DNA of 64,000 bases from Rhipidocladum racemiflorum (Eukaryota > Streptophyta > Magnoliopsida > Poales > Poaceae), in the NCBI GenBank assembly GCA_036346355.1, contig CM070572.1, forward strand, positions 12,345,001 to 12,409,000. Reading direction: 5' to 3'. The position numbers and the translations under genes are program-made. Under the pieces are notes generated by a model. It was given only the letters and a program-made list of their open reading frames with translations, was not told the DNA's origin and ran no database searches. Below, in pieces: positions 22,784 through 34,560 of this stretch. The stretch's first letter is position 1. Each line of letters begins with the position of its first letter.

Positions 22784-23785
22784 AATTTCCAGCTGTTCAA
22801 TTGCAGATGCTTCATGATTCACTCAACAGCTAATCAATAGCACGGCGACATATGTTGACATACATGATCGAAAACCATGACTCAGGGATACACCTTCTGT
22901 TCATGTTAGACAAAAAGCATTGCTTTTTCCTTCCATATATGCAATGTCAGGTCCAAGGACTTGACCGCTTGCTGCAATCTTTGTCGTCAAACCGACACTT
23001 GACAGAACGGTCGCCTAATAGAAAATCACCATTAATTACATCAAGGCTCATTTGCTTTCCTCTATTGCACATACTGATTCCTACGTGCCCGTTTAACCGT
23101 GAGCTTATAATCCATCTTTATTGGTGTGTAGTTGTTGGTATGTTTGTTTGCCAGGAGCTATGCTGTAATACTGTGTTGTCCGTAATGACGCTGGGCTAGT
23201 TGGCTGTAACAGACGCGGATGAGCTTTTTTTGTGAGCATCCTCAGCCACTATCCATGGCTGCAGTCGCTGTTGCTGCTCGGCTTGCAGAGACTCGCATCG
23301 CTCTCCTCTCATGGCTAGATCATCGTATTGCCACCGGAGCTATAACAGCGTGGTGAAGATTGTTTGATTCAGATAATGTGCCAATCAGACTCTCCCACAG
23401 CAGTACCTGATCAACGCATGAATGAGCCAACGAAAAACTTTCAAGTATGGCTGTAGTCAGATAAGCGATAAGTCACGATTTCCAAGAGAACATCCAGCTC
23501 TTAACAAGACTGACACTTGACATAACTTGGAAATGGATAATAAAGGTGCGCTATTTATTCAGGACTACCAACAGGTCAGAGTACTGTATGCCGCCTCCGA
23601 AGTACAAAACACTATAGTTATTAGACAATGCAAAGCATCTGAATACATTGAGATGTTCCGAAATCTCTAACCTCACGCCTTCACAGAAAACTCCAGGATT
23701 ACAGCGCGAAAACCCAAAGAACCTCAATTCTTCAGAAACGCTCCAGATTTTAACATCGTTGTAACACTGGCATGCAACAGGGTAA
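22784..23785. other. Spacer between the pyrophosphatase remnant and ornithine carbamoyltransferase
   Basis: Convergent 3' flanks of two genes. The right part (about 23500-23785) should be the 3'UTR of the minus-strand carbamoyltransferase gene. No coding or mobile feature was recognised. Confidence 0.45.
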
Positions 23786-26149
23786 TCATGCCCCAAGCAC
23801 ATGAAGCATGATTGCATTCTGAGCGTGCATTCTGTTCTCTGCCTGTGGGAATACGATTGAGTTGGGAGCCTCGATAACACCGTCTGTCACCTCCACCCCT
23901 CTCTCTGCGGGCAAACAATGCATAAGGAAGGCTTTTGGGCCAGCCATCTCCATCAGGGCTTCATCCACCTGCAAGAACAAATAATCACAGGAGTATTAGC
24001 TCAGGGCAATCCCATGTGTAGACTACTGAGAAAAACTAGAAAACAAGACGTGCTGAGCAAGTATTCAGACACTTGTGCGCTTTCAGTTTTCATTATTACT
24101 AGGGCATCGTAATGAACTATTACGAGCTAAATTATAGTATTATTCTTGAATCTTGTAAAAGTCGGAACATAAAAAACAGGTTCTTTGGTTTCTAGTAAAT
24201 TGCCACACGAACCTTTCCAAGTAGATGTAATTAGCATCTAGCAAAACAAGAATGATAAATAATAGGTATCTAAGTGTAGATGACATGTGCACAGATTAAA
24301 ATTATAGAGTAAAACATAACGTAGACCAACCATGAAGCCTTGGAATACTTGTTTTCTATATTCAGCTTCCTCCTTTTGGCCCATGCTGGCCCAAACATCT
24401 GTATACACAACATCTGCTCCCTTAACTGCTTCCTTGGGATCATTTGTTATTTCAATCTTACTGATCCCAGCGCTCCTGGCGAACTCTACAGTCTTCGCAT
24501 CTGGCTCAAAGCCCTTAGGACAAGCACATACAAAGTGTAAAGGAAGTACAGCAGCCAATAGAAGCCATGAGTGCACAATATTGTTCCCATCTCCAACATA
24601 GACAACCTACATAAAATAAAAGAAAATGAGAGAGTTGGTCGCAGTACAACAAAACAATTATATGCTGTTACTTTAATGGCACTCCGAATGACCTACCTTA
24701 GTGTTTTCGATACGGCCAATGTGTTCAAGCATAGTAAGTGCATCAGCCATTATCTGGCATGGATGGTTATAGTCCGTGAGGCCATTTATGACAGGCACAG
24801 ATGCATATTTTGCCAAGTCCAAAATATCCTTCCAAAATCATGTGAGGTGTTAGGGAGAAATGAGAAATTTTTTTTTTCTTGATTGTAATCATTAAGCAGC
24901 ATGGAGCAGACAGAATATGTAGGAATTTGATTCAGAACATGTGTACATTCAGATTATGCTGGTAAACAGGTCAAACATAAAATTCATAATCATCTAACTC
25001 ACACTCATACCTGGTGAGCGAAAACCCTGGCCATTATGATGTCATTATAGCCAGAAAGTACTCGAGCGACATCACGAGTCTCCTCACGCTTGCCCATCTG
25101 GATATCATCAGGGCCTAAATAAATGGCATGCCCACCAAGCAAGAAGAATCCTGTCTCAAATGAAACACGGGTCCTCATCGATGGCTTGGCAAAGATCATT
25201 GCCATTGACTTCCCTTTGAACGGTTGGAAGCTCCTGTCTCCTGACTTTACCATTGTCTTCACCTCAATCGCCCGATTAAGGATCTTCATGATTGTATCCT
25301 TGTCAAAATCATTGATATGAAGAAAATCCTTAGGAACCTGTTCGGCTGCAAGATATGACTAACAGTTAATAAAGGAAATTTACACATTCAGTGATGAATG
25401 TCGAAAACAATTAAATTGCATATCATAGTTTGAGCTGATCACAATCTAAATTTAAACAAAGCCAGATTGGTTATACATTTACTTCTAGCTCAATGGTGAT
25501 GAAAAACAAAATCCAATTAAGCTAAACATCACAGTGGCGAGGAGGTCAAGGAAAAAGGCAGGCTTTGTTTTGCATAATCAAACAATAATATTCGGTCCTA
25601 TTCTTTCTTGATCACCCATAAATTCAGTGTGGTCTCTCGATATGGAATCTCACGGCAGATCATTGCTATCCTGTAGGCACATAAAAAGGGAAAAGATCGC
25701 CCGAAATTCGCCATAGCTGATGATGCATCATAGTTCTGTCGACGTTTTGCACCACCCTTTAATTCTAATATGTTAATATTCAAAACCCACCTGAGATATC
25801 AAGTCTTGAGAACTATCGGTCACTAGCTCCTGAGGAAGGGAAGATACACAACATTGGCATATAAAAGAATACTAAAAAACCATTCATATTTTACTGCCCT
25901 AAATCGCACCACAATCGAAAAAAAAAATACTTCAATGCGGCGTCAGAAGCCCTAACCATCTTTCCACGAGGAGGAGACCACGGCGGGGCTGGACACCGCG
26001 GCGGCCACGACCCCGCGGAGGGCACCAGAGGAAGCGGTGGCGATTGGTCGCGCCGTGGGCGGAGGGAGGGGGCGAGACTGCCAGAGACGGCGGGAGGAGG
26101 TGGGGAAGGAGAGCACTAGGTGGCCGCCGGAGATCGCCGCCGCTGCCAT
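23786..26149 (-). CDS. OTC: Ornithine carbamoyltransferase, plastid precursor
   Basis: A complete five-exon gene on the minus strand: 26149..25957, 25345..25011, 24828..24697, 24606..24331 and 23968..23786, giving 372 residues with all phases consistent. The first ~60 residues are rich in Ala, Ser, Arg and Pro and poor in acids, as expected of a chloroplast transit peptide. The mature enzyme shows SMRTR (120-124), the carbamoyl-phosphate-binding motif; HPCQ (198-201); VVYVGDGNN opening exon 4; DVWASMGQ; and HCLP (329-332), the ornithine-binding cysteine loop. It makes citrulline from ornithine and carbamoyl phosphate in the plastid arm of arginine synthesis. Length and motifs are normal, so the gene looks functional. 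Confidence 0.96.
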
Positions 26150-26369
26150 CGCGGTGGGCTACAGAGCGGTGCGATTGGGATGCTGGAGTGGCGGAGGGGT
26201 GGGTGAGTGGAAACTCGGATACTGGATACCGGATACAGGCTGTGATGGCAGCGGATTAGTGCATCAATCAAACATACCAGCTCTCTAAAAGTTTATTCTA
26301 TATAGAATTTTAACATAATGTGAAACGGTTTTGATGACTTTATACAGTGTATACTATTAAATGAGCAAT
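26150..26369 (-). promoter_or_regulatory. Upstream region of OTC
   Basis: GC-rich leader immediately upstream of the ATG, then AT-rich sequence. A foldback element begins about 220 bases upstream of the start codon. I cannot assign a TATA box with confidence. Confidence 0.35.
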
Positions 26370-26671
26370 CTACTAGTTACATGCCCGTGCGTTGCTACGA
26401 ATAACAAAATTGATAACGAAAAATAAAGATTAAAAAATAAAAAATTTATTTCACAAGATCAAATATCTATCTTTAACGCTTCGTTTCATTAATTGCCGCT
26501 TAATTGCCCTACGCAAGAAACGAAGCGTTGCTTTAATTAGCCAGCTTTCGCAAGAAACGAAGCGTTAAAGATAGATGTTTGATCTTGTGAAATAATTTTT
26601 TTATTTTTTAATATTTATTTTTCGTTATCAATTTTGTTATTCGTAGCAACGCACGGGCATGTAACTAGTAG
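26370..26671. mobile_element. Foldback MITE with long arms
   Basis: Arms of more than 100 bases pair almost perfectly. The left starts CTACTAGTTACATGCCCGTG and the right is its reverse complement, ending ACTAGTAG. The ATGCCCGTGCGTTGC terminus is typical of a large grass MITE group. The loop has two more copies of AAGAAACGAAGCGTT. No clear TSD could be set. Confidence 0.75.
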
Positions 26672-26707
26672 TAGAGATATAGATAATATATGGGAAGAAC
26701 TTGCAGC

Positions 26708-26910
26708 CGGACGTCCGATTTTTTTATTTTTTCAGATGCCGTCGCAACATTTTTTTGAACGTGTGAAACATTTTTTTGTAACGTGTGAAATATTTTTTTT
26801 GTAACGTATGAAACATTTGTTTTTACTGTTTGTCGAAGAAAAATGTTTTACTACGTAGAAAAAATGTTTCATGCGTAGAAAAAAATATTTCGAAAAAAAA
26901 CATATGTCCG
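26708..26910. mobile_element. Degenerate MITE of GTGAAACATTTTTTTG repeats
   Basis: Short tandem motifs (AACGTGTGAAACATTTTTTT and variants) reverse orientation at about 26835. The ends CGGACGTCCG and CGGACATATG (read inward) form imperfect inverted termini. It lies just beyond the foldback element. Confidence 0.5.
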
Positions 26911-27521
26911 ATCACTAGCATTACCGATAATATATTGTATAAGTTAGCCTTTTGTGTCTATAAATAGTATGGATGTATATTACAGATAACCTTGGTCTAT
27001 ACCAGCTTTCATACGATGTGATTGATGGTATCTAAATCAGATCTACCACTATTAGGGTTAGTAAGGTATTAGGTCAGTGGAAACGAGTACATTAGACCGA
27101 GAATATGACATGTTGTCCGATGGAAAACGGACGATTAGGATGATGTTTGGGTGAGCAATTAATATAACTTATTATAATCGCTCTTATCGATCGATCCAAC
27201 TTAATCTTATAGTCTATATCATTTCCAGCGTAGTTCTCATTGTATCCTATTTCAATTTCATCGATAGTACCCACTACATCAGCTCCCATCTGTCAGTCAT
27301 ATTAGCTGAACTCTAGAGGAGAAATAACGGAGCAAGTCACACCGAGATGTTCAATTATCCTGTCGACAAGCTGTTGGGAACTTGATGTTTTAGTCTCAAA
27401 GAACAATTCGTTCGAACCAAACTAAAAAGCAAATGATCTGATTTCTTCGATGACAATGTATTGGGCCTGCTATTGCCAGAATGAGCCTATCTGGTGCTCA
27501 TCAATTGCTTGTTTGAATAAC
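26911..27521. other. Intergenic stretch, nothing recognised
   Basis: AT-rich with many ATCGAT-type words. No gene or transposon ends are recognisable. Confidence 0.45.
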
Positions 27522-27704
27522 GGAGCCCGAAGGAACTGGCCTCCGTCCAACACGTCCTCAGCCATATGATGCACTTAATTAACACGTTTGATTAACGTTG
27601 CTAAACACCGTTCCTTCGGGCTCCGCTCCACTTAATTAATGCGCGGTTCGATCGCTGTGATCGGACAGCTGAGGACGCGTTCGATGGAGGAGGCCAGGTC
27701 CTTC
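27522..27704. mobile_element. Foldback/MITE-like element with AAGGAACTGGCCTCC arms
   Basis: The arm at about 27529-27563 (GAAGGAACTGGCCTCC to CGTCCTCAGC) pairs with 27668-27704 (GCTGAGGACG to GGCCAGGTCCTTC). An additional inverted copy, GTTCCTTCGGGCTCCG, lies at 27610-27625. It has no coding capacity, and the TSD is not clear. Confidence 0.5.
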
Positions 27705-27985
27705 TGACTACCAACCTGGGATTTTCCTTAAAAAAAAGGTTTACGGCAAATAATAGGCAATTTCCCTGCCATCCCCTTAAAATAAAGCAATTTTCGTGCT
27801 AGGTAAGGTAAGCAGTTTAGCTTGGCCAGAAAGAACAATTAGCGAGGAAACTCATAATCTGAAAGATGTCATGAACCTGTAACTCAGCAAAAAGGAGCGG
27901 ATTATTTTCCAAACGGGAGGATTCTAGACAGCTTATCTGAGAATCAGAAGTTGCCTTCTACATAGAATCAGAATCTGATTGGAAC

Positions 27986-28462
27986 TAGGGATGGCAATCG
28001 GGCGGGTACGGGCGGGTAGACCTCCCGCAGACCCGAACCCGAAACCCGAAATTCATACCCGAACCCGAACCCGAAATCTCTCACGGGTACATACCCACGC
28101 CCATACCCGAACCCGATGGGTACCCGAACCCGAAATTAAATTCACCTCGCAATCAAATTTTCAACCATCAATTGTCAATCAATTCATTTGTAATTTATAT
28201 GTTTAAAGGAAAAATATATGGTGTATATAATCATGAAAGTTACCGCATCTTACATCTCGAACTATGCTTGAAAATCTTGAATTAATTTTTCATTATTTTT
28301 AATTTATATTAATTAATTCGGGTACCCATGGGTACCCACGGGTGCATAACCGAACCCGAACCCGAACCCAAACCCGAACCCGAAATTTGAAACCCGCGGG
28401 TCCAAATCAAACTCATACCGTAACTCCATCGGCCTGCACCCACTGCAATTTTGCCATCCCTA
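27986..28462. mobile_element. Ac/Ds-like hAT element with CCCGAACCCGAA repeats
   Basis: The termini TAGGGATGGCAA and TTGCCATCCCTA are perfect inverted repeats. The flanks ATTGGAAC (27978-27985) and ATTGGAAT (28463-28470) match at 7 of 8, which fits a hAT 8-bp TSD. Dense ACCCGAACCCGA and GGGTACCC repeats lie near both ends, with an AT-rich centre. There is no transposase. It appears to sit inside an older AGAATCAGAATC-rich sequence whose halves continue on both sides. Confidence 0.8.
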
Positions 28463-28470
28463 ATTGGAAT

Positions 28471-28963
28471 CTGATTCTTGCTGATTCTAACCAGCTTAGT
28501 CCTAAAACTAGAAGTCATAACCAACTCGACCCGATTATACTATAATCTAAAACAGCTTCTCTTATGATCCAAAATCATAATTCAAAATTGAAATAACTGA
28601 GCCACCATCGTATTACACAAGACCGCGCACACCATTCTTTTTTCGTGAAGATATGGCATCTATCCGAGTAAGTACTTGCTGAACAAGAAGCGCACACGCG
28701 ATCTTTCATCTTCTCGGATAAAAGTAAGCAAAACCCTCGTTACGTCGGCCGTTGCCACAACCGGCGGCAGGAAGCACCGGGAAGGCCCAAGGCTTGTCCA
28801 GAAGACGAGAGATGTTTCCTTCCACACGCTGGTCAGGTCGCTGCGTGCGTCACGTGGTCAGTCGAGCTCGCCCACGCGGGAGCCAGATCCAACAACCAAC
28901 ACCCCTGCGCCGTCCGTCCATCGTTCCAACTTCCATTCCCCCCAACCCAACCAAACCGACGAA
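28471..28963. other. Spacer between two Ac/Ds-like elements
   Basis: It starts with the right half of an AGAATC-rich older repeat. After 28640 the sequence becomes GC-rich with no recognisable gene. Confidence 0.4.
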
Positions 28964-29540
28964 TAAGAATGAAAACGGGTCGTCTTTTTGCATTTTAATT
29001 CATATTTTTTATTCGAAATCAGATTCAGATTAGTCGGATACGGGTACAAATCTGGATTATTCGGAATACGGATACAGAACGGATATGTGACGGATTCAGA
29101 TCGAAAATAGATAAATATATACGGATAATACACGCATATATAGAGTAATATATTTTGAATTAAACTGTACGGGTATACGATCATAGTAGCAAGTTATATA
29201 TTAATCAAACCCAGTATACGTCATATAAAGAATATGCTACTTTATGATCAATAGAACCAACTAATTGTCAATATAAATGGGCTCTTCATAAAAAAAAAGG
29301 ATGAAATAGGCTGAACCTTATTGATATCCAAATAAAAAATCCGGATATCCAATCTAAATATCCGAATAGAAAAAATTTGAATATCCATAACCCGTCCCAT
29401 GTTTACTGGATATTGATTGCTCCGTATCCGAACCCAGATCCGAATTCTGTCCTAAATCCGTCCGAAAAGTCAAATTCAGTCTTGAATCCCAACCAAATCC
29501 AATCCCAATTCAGATAGAACCCGATCGGTTTTCATCCCTA
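28964..29540. mobile_element. Ac/Ds-like hAT element with TATCCGAATA repeats
   Basis: The left end TAAGAATGAAAACGG and the right end CCGATCGGTTTTCATCCCTA (inverted: TAGGGATGAAAACC) match the general Ac/Ds terminus. Subterminal regions are filled with TATCCG/CGGATA words, and the centre is AT-rich. The 8-bp flanks (CCGACGAA and TCGAGCAA) match poorly, so the insertion is old or a border is shifted. Confidence 0.65.
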
Positions 29541-29631
29541 TCGAGCAACCCAAGCACAGCGGATGCGCGCCCATCAGACCCAAAATCTGCGTGAAATCGT
29601 GACTTCCTCTGTCCGCACCCAACCCCAACTA

Positions 29632-29785
29632 GGGATGGCAATCGGGTGCGTGCCTCTGGGTACAACTGTCTTAGGCCCGAATTCGAAACCCGAACTCGTG
29701 CCGCCCACCCGAACCCGCTAAGCTTATCGGATAGAGATTTGTGCCCACACCAGAACCCGATGGGTACCCGTGGACAAAACTGTGT
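29632..29785. mobile_element. Fragment of an Ac/Ds-like element
   Basis: It begins TAGGGATGGCAATCGGG at 29632, the same terminus as the 27986 element, and continues with ACCCGAACC and GATGGGTACCC repeats up to about 29770. A matching right end is not visible, so this is probably a truncated copy. Confidence 0.55.
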
Positions 29786-31474
29786 GATACTGCTTTTTCA
29801 GCCGTATGACCATATGCCTCATGAAATTTTCTAGTCATCTAAATATGCATATAATTATCCTAATCAATAATCACAGTCAAGAATATATATATTCTAGCTT
29901 AACCCCAAAGAACAGAAATATCAAACACAAAAATGCAACCTTTCACTTCAGTTTTGGGTCAAACCAATGTGTTTGCAATCAACAACTTTAAACATTCAGC
30001 CTCTTCTTCAGTGAGTAAACAAAACCTGTCGTTTTCATCTGTTATTTTTTTTTTTTAGAACCCAAGAGCAGAAAACTTCAGTTCCATTTTTTTTTATCTA
30101 AAATCAAACAAAAAATGAAACAACTTTGTCCAGGGAATAGAGTATAATGACTAGCATAGACCCACCACACCACTAAGTTTTAATCGATATAGCCCTAAAC
30201 CGAGAATACGATTTATTCATTACAAGCCAAATCACACTAATAGAATATCTCAATCTTTTCACGATAGCTTGTAGACCTCAATGTTAGTGTCCTTGGTTTA
30301 AGCATGTACAAGCACGACTAGACAACTATCTTACTCACTACCAGCATCCCCACATTCCAGAATTTTATACAAGAACTCATCTACATAAAACTCCATTGGA
30401 CACTAACAATAGCATGGCCAATATTAGAACAAAATTACTTAGACACATATTTGATTGATTAACACGAAAATGCTAATCCTATGATCAATTGCACTAGTAG
30501 CAGTAAACAGAGGGAGAAGGGTAAATTTGCACTTAGCTTACGGGATTGAAGTAGAGGTGGCCAACTAGCCGTAGTCGTAGCAGTAGAGGTGCTGCATTGG
30601 GGGCGGTCCTAAGGCAACCGCGGCGGCGGTGGCGGCAGCCGGCATCAAGACGGCGGCGAAGCCACTGGGGCCAGCAAAGCCATTGGGGCCGGGGGGGTGT
30701 GACCTGGAGAAAAGAAAAAGGGGGAAGGATGAATAGAGAAGGAGAAGAGGAGGGGGAGTGAGAGAGAGGGGGAAAGGTCACTTAGCTTGGGACGACTGAG
30801 GGGCCGTCGATGTTGAAGAAGATGACCATATCCCATGGATCTAACGCCTGCTCCCCTAGGGTATCGTGAAAAGAAGGTCACCAGGTCGGGGGAAGCGTCG
30901 GATTCGTCGGGGGTCGCGAGATCCGGCGTGGATCGCCGGATGCGATGAAGAGAAGGTCGGGGGAGAGGCGCGGGCGTGTGACAGAGGGGGGGAAAGGGGC
31001 GAAGCCAGAGAGGAGGCCGACGTGATGAGGACAGCCATATCTGGTTGATCCGGGCGGCGCAAGGGCTTGGAGGTAGAGAGGGAGGCAAGAGGATGGGGGC
31101 GGCGTGGTTTGAGCTGAAGGCGATGCTTAGGGGAAAGAGGAAGGGAAAGTGCAAGAGAGAGATGGGAGGGGGGAAGATGGGGGCGCACTTGGGGAGAGCT
31201 GGAGGGGAGGTAGCCGACAGGGGCCAAGCAGCGAAGGCCGAGCAACAGAGGGAGGATATTTGGGAGAGCCAGAGGGAAGGGAGTCGGCGAGGGTCGAGCG
31301 ACGGAGAGAGGGGAGCGGCGGGGACCAAGCGACGGAGAGGGACTAGATCAAGGGAGCCGATATCTTGTGGAGGGCGTCGGGGGCCTTGTGGGGAAGGGGA
31401 GGAGGGAGGAAGTGAGGGTTAGGATTTTTTTTTTAAATTTATATGCTATAAAGCTAAGACCTACGTATCATAAG
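29786..31474. other. AT-rich stretch followed by a GC-rich low-complexity block
   Basis: From 29786 to 30530 the sequence is AT-rich with no gene. From 30530 to 31425 it becomes strongly purine-rich on the plus strand. The minus-strand frame at 30645-31328 gives a 227-residue Ser/Pro/Leu-rich translation with no domain, which I take as a composition artefact. The abrupt composition change could be part of an unrecognised transposon. Confidence 0.4.
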
Positions 31475-32185
31475 TAGGGGTGAAAATGGTACGGGTTAAT
31501 CCCGACCGATCCGGCACCGAATCCGTTAAAAACCGTATCCGGGAAAAAAAATCCGTATCCGGCCGGATTCGGATACGGTACCGGATACTTGCTACCGGAT
31601 ACGGTAACGGATACGGTAGACGGGATATCCGACCGAATAGCTGCGGTATATGGTAACCGGATATTATCCGACCGGATATCCGAATCAACAAAACAAAGGG
31701 TACTCCGTACTCAAGTCAAGACTCAAGAGTCAAGGGCTTCCCATTCGATTCCCGCAAGCCTCAGTCTTTGCCTCCCCATTCGATTCCCCAACCCGAAAAC
31801 TAACCCTAGTGCTTGAGCCTCCGCCGCCGCCGCCGCATGAATTCAGTGTGTTGGCCTGTTGGGCGAGCGGGACTTAGTTGTTCAAGTTATGTATGAATTT
31901 GATACCTTGTTATACTTGTGTTTTGTGAGTTGTCAAATTTATGTAATATATATGAATTTATTGCTTGTCAAATGTTTCAACAAGTATGTATCCGTTTGTA
32001 TTATCCGTTTCCGAACCGAATCCGGTATGTATCCGCTCCGACATTACCATATCCGAAACTCCGAAATATCCATATTCGTATCCGTATTCGGTCTTACCAT
32101 ATCCGATTCCGAATCCGGGAAAAAAATATGAGTTAGGATACGGGAACAGCAATATCCGACCGTATCCGATCCGTTTTCACCCCTA
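31475..32185. mobile_element. Ac/Ds-like hAT element with CCGGATACGG repeats, perfect TSD
   Basis: The termini TAGGGGTGAAAA and TTTTCACCCCTA are perfect inverted repeats, flanked by a perfect 8-bp duplication ATCATAAG (31467-31474 and 32186-32193). Subterminal CCGGATACGG/TATCCG repeats crowd about 200 bases at each end. The central 300 bases (31700-31980) are unrelated and include a (CCG)n tract. A non-autonomous hAT element, 711 bp. Confidence 0.88.
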
Positions 32186-32193
32186 ATCATAAG

Positions 32194-32376
32194 TATCTGT
32201 CCGGTACCCGGACCGCCTCTTTCCTTTCCTTTTCCGCGTCCGTGCGAGCGAGCACTCGCCCACCCCACCCCAGCCCGCCCTTTCTTCCCTTCCAAGAATA
32301 GAGGAGTCGCCGCGCACACCCCCCGCGGGACATCCCACCGCCGCTGACGCCAAGGCCCCGCGAGCGCCGTGGTGGG
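32194..32376 (+). other. GC-rich segment left of copia element 1
   Basis: GC-rich, C-tract-rich DNA that ends in the target site GTGGG. On the uninterrupted chromosome it would join the sequence at 39422, so it is probably the distal promoter or 5' flank of the coiled-coil protein gene at 40350. Confidence 0.45.
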
Positions 32377-32595
32377 TGTTAGACAACCTCGCTATCGAAT
32401 AGTCCGGGGTTGCCTAATAGATCTAAACTGGAGAATAGACAGGGAGAAAGAGAGACACAATATGAGGAGGAACGGGCCTGCTTTATTATTCTGTATGCTT
32501 GTGTACAATGGGGTGACCCCCTGCCTCCTATATATAGCGGTTCTGCTTAGAGATAAGGAAGAGTCCATATCGGATACGAATCCGGTTTCCTAACA
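32377..32595 (-). repeat. 3' LTR of copia element 1
   Basis: 219 bp with TGTTAG...CTAACA ends. It contains a CTATATATAG TATA-like box. Its partner is 39200-39416. Confidence 0.92.
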
Positions 32596-32843
32596 CTCCC
32601 CCTTGGACTCTTCACTGCGAGATGCATATGCCTCATTAAAACTCCATAAAAACCCAGTGGGAAAAATAATTGGAGAAAGAGTACATAGCACACGCTTGCT
32701 GTGTTGCACGGATTGCCTCATCAAAAACCTTATGTAAGAAAACTTCAATGAAAAACTTACTTAAGGAAAAGAGTACAATCCACCCAAACTTCAATGTTAA
32801 TCTTCAAGATTCACGTTGGGTACTCAAACTTCATGTTTGAGGT

Positions 32844-33449
32844 TTATGTAGGAGTATGTGAAAATTCTCCCCCTGAAATCTGCACTTCTCTAAGCCTCAT
32901 CACCCCGATTCCTCTAATACATCTTTCAAAGGAAGATGCCGGGAGTGATTTAGTGAATAAATCTGCGAGATTTTCACACGACTTAGTATGCAGTATCTTT
33001 ATCTCGTTCATCTTATGCATTTCATGAGCATAAAAGAACTTGGGGTTGATATGCTTTGTAAGGTTACTCTTCACATATCCCATTTGTACTTGTGCAACAC
33101 AAGCTGCATTATCTTCATAGATAATAGTGGGGGTTTGTTCCATGTTCAGACCACATGACTTCTGGATGTGGTGAACCATTCTTCGAAGCCATGCACATTC
33201 TCGAGATGCTTCATACAAGGCAATTATTTCTGAGTGGTTTGTCGACGTTGAGACAAGAGTCTGCTTAGATGACTTCCACGAAATTGCTGTTCCACCGCAA
33301 AGGAAAACATACCCAGTTTGTGACTTGCCAGTATGCGGGTCTGATAGGTACCCAGCATCGGCGTAGCCAACTAAATTCAATTCATTGTTTCTTCTGTAAA
33401 ACAAGCCGAGGTCTTTGCTTCCTTGAAGGTAACGGAAGATGTCCTTCAC
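32844..33449 (-). pseudogene. copia element 1 RNase H
   Basis: A 201-residue open frame carrying the copia RNase H. It includes GYADAGYLSDPHTGKSQTGY, SWKSSKQ with VSTSTNHSEI, and an EDNAACVAQV motif near the acidic active site. It ends with ADLFTKSLP, the usual copia C-terminus. The frame is open but separated by a frame break from the reverse transcriptase upstream. Confidence 0.85.
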
Positions 33450-34441
33450 CCCTTTCCAATGCCTTTTGGTGGGTTCTGCCTTGCATCAGCGCTTAGCAAA
33501 TTCACGGCGAACGCAATGTCCGGCCTAGTGCTATTCGCAAGGTACATGAGTACTCCAATTGCACTCAAGTATGGGAATTCCGCTCCCAGGACTTCCTCCC
33601 CCTCTTCTTTAGGCCTGTACGGGTCTAGGTCTGCTTGGAGTGACCTTCCGACCATTGGGGTCTTTGCGGGGTATGCCTTTTCAAAACCAAATTTCTCCAA
33701 CACTTTCTGCGTGTATGAAGATTGGTGTACCAAGATTCCGCCTTGGACATGTTCAAGCTGCAAGCCTAAACAAAACTTGGTTTTACCCAAGTCTTTCATT
33801 TCAAATTCAGACTTCAAGTATGTGCATGCTTCTTCAATTTCTTCATCCGTCCCAATGATGTTCAAGTCATCTACATAGACGGAGATTATACAAAATCCAT
33901 TCGGGGATCGTTGTATAAACACACATGGACAATCTTTGCTGTTCGTGTAGCCTTTCTTGCAAAGAAAGTCACTTAAGCGATTGTACCACATTCTTCCTGA
34001 CTGCTTCAGCCCATACAGTGATTTCTCCAATTTCACACTGTATAGGTTTCTGTTTGCTCTGTCTTGGTTCGGGATAGGGATACCTTCCGGTACTTTCATG
34101 TATATCTCCGAATCCAAGTTTCCATACAAATATGCTATGACAACATCCATTAGCTTCATTTTCAACTTCAAGTTGACTGCCATTGAGATCAAGTATCTAA
34201 AGGTAATTCCACCCATGACCGGAGAATAGGTTTCTTCATAATCAACCCTAGGACGTTGAGTGAAACCTTGAACAACAAACCTTGCAATGGTTGTTGCTCT
34301 TTTCATAGATTCTCCTATTATTACAAAATTTATGGCCATTTCGTCATGGTGTGCTTCATGCACTTCTACTTGCTCTTCATTGCTATTTCCCATTCCAGGA
34401 GCAAGTTCCTTTAGTTTTTCTCCGCCAATGTGCGCACACAT
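33446..34441 (-). pseudogene. copia element 1 reverse transcriptase
   Basis: A 331-residue frame with YEETYSPVM, the LYGLKQ motif and the YVDD catalytic box (SVYVDDLNIIG), then STRPDIAFAVN. Compared with element 2, the segment before FVVQGFTQRP is shorter: element 2 has about 75 more codons, including HKWVFVRKRNE. The N-terminal fingers are thus partly deleted and the enzyme should be inactive. Confidence 0.85.
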
Positions 34442-34560
34442 TATTTCCTGGCTTCTTCCAATGGAAGTTTCAAATATGGAATTGCCTTTTTCACGTGCTT
34501 CTTTCCAAAGTGCAGTCTCAACTGGCTCCCCTTCTTGCTTTGGGGCATTTTTGTGATTGG

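Noticed and set aside
30645..31328. 227-residue minus-strand open frame
   Set aside because: The translation is a Ser/Pro/Leu-rich low-complexity chain with overlapping open frames on both strands, as expected from a purine-biased GC-rich block. No domain or splice structure supports it.
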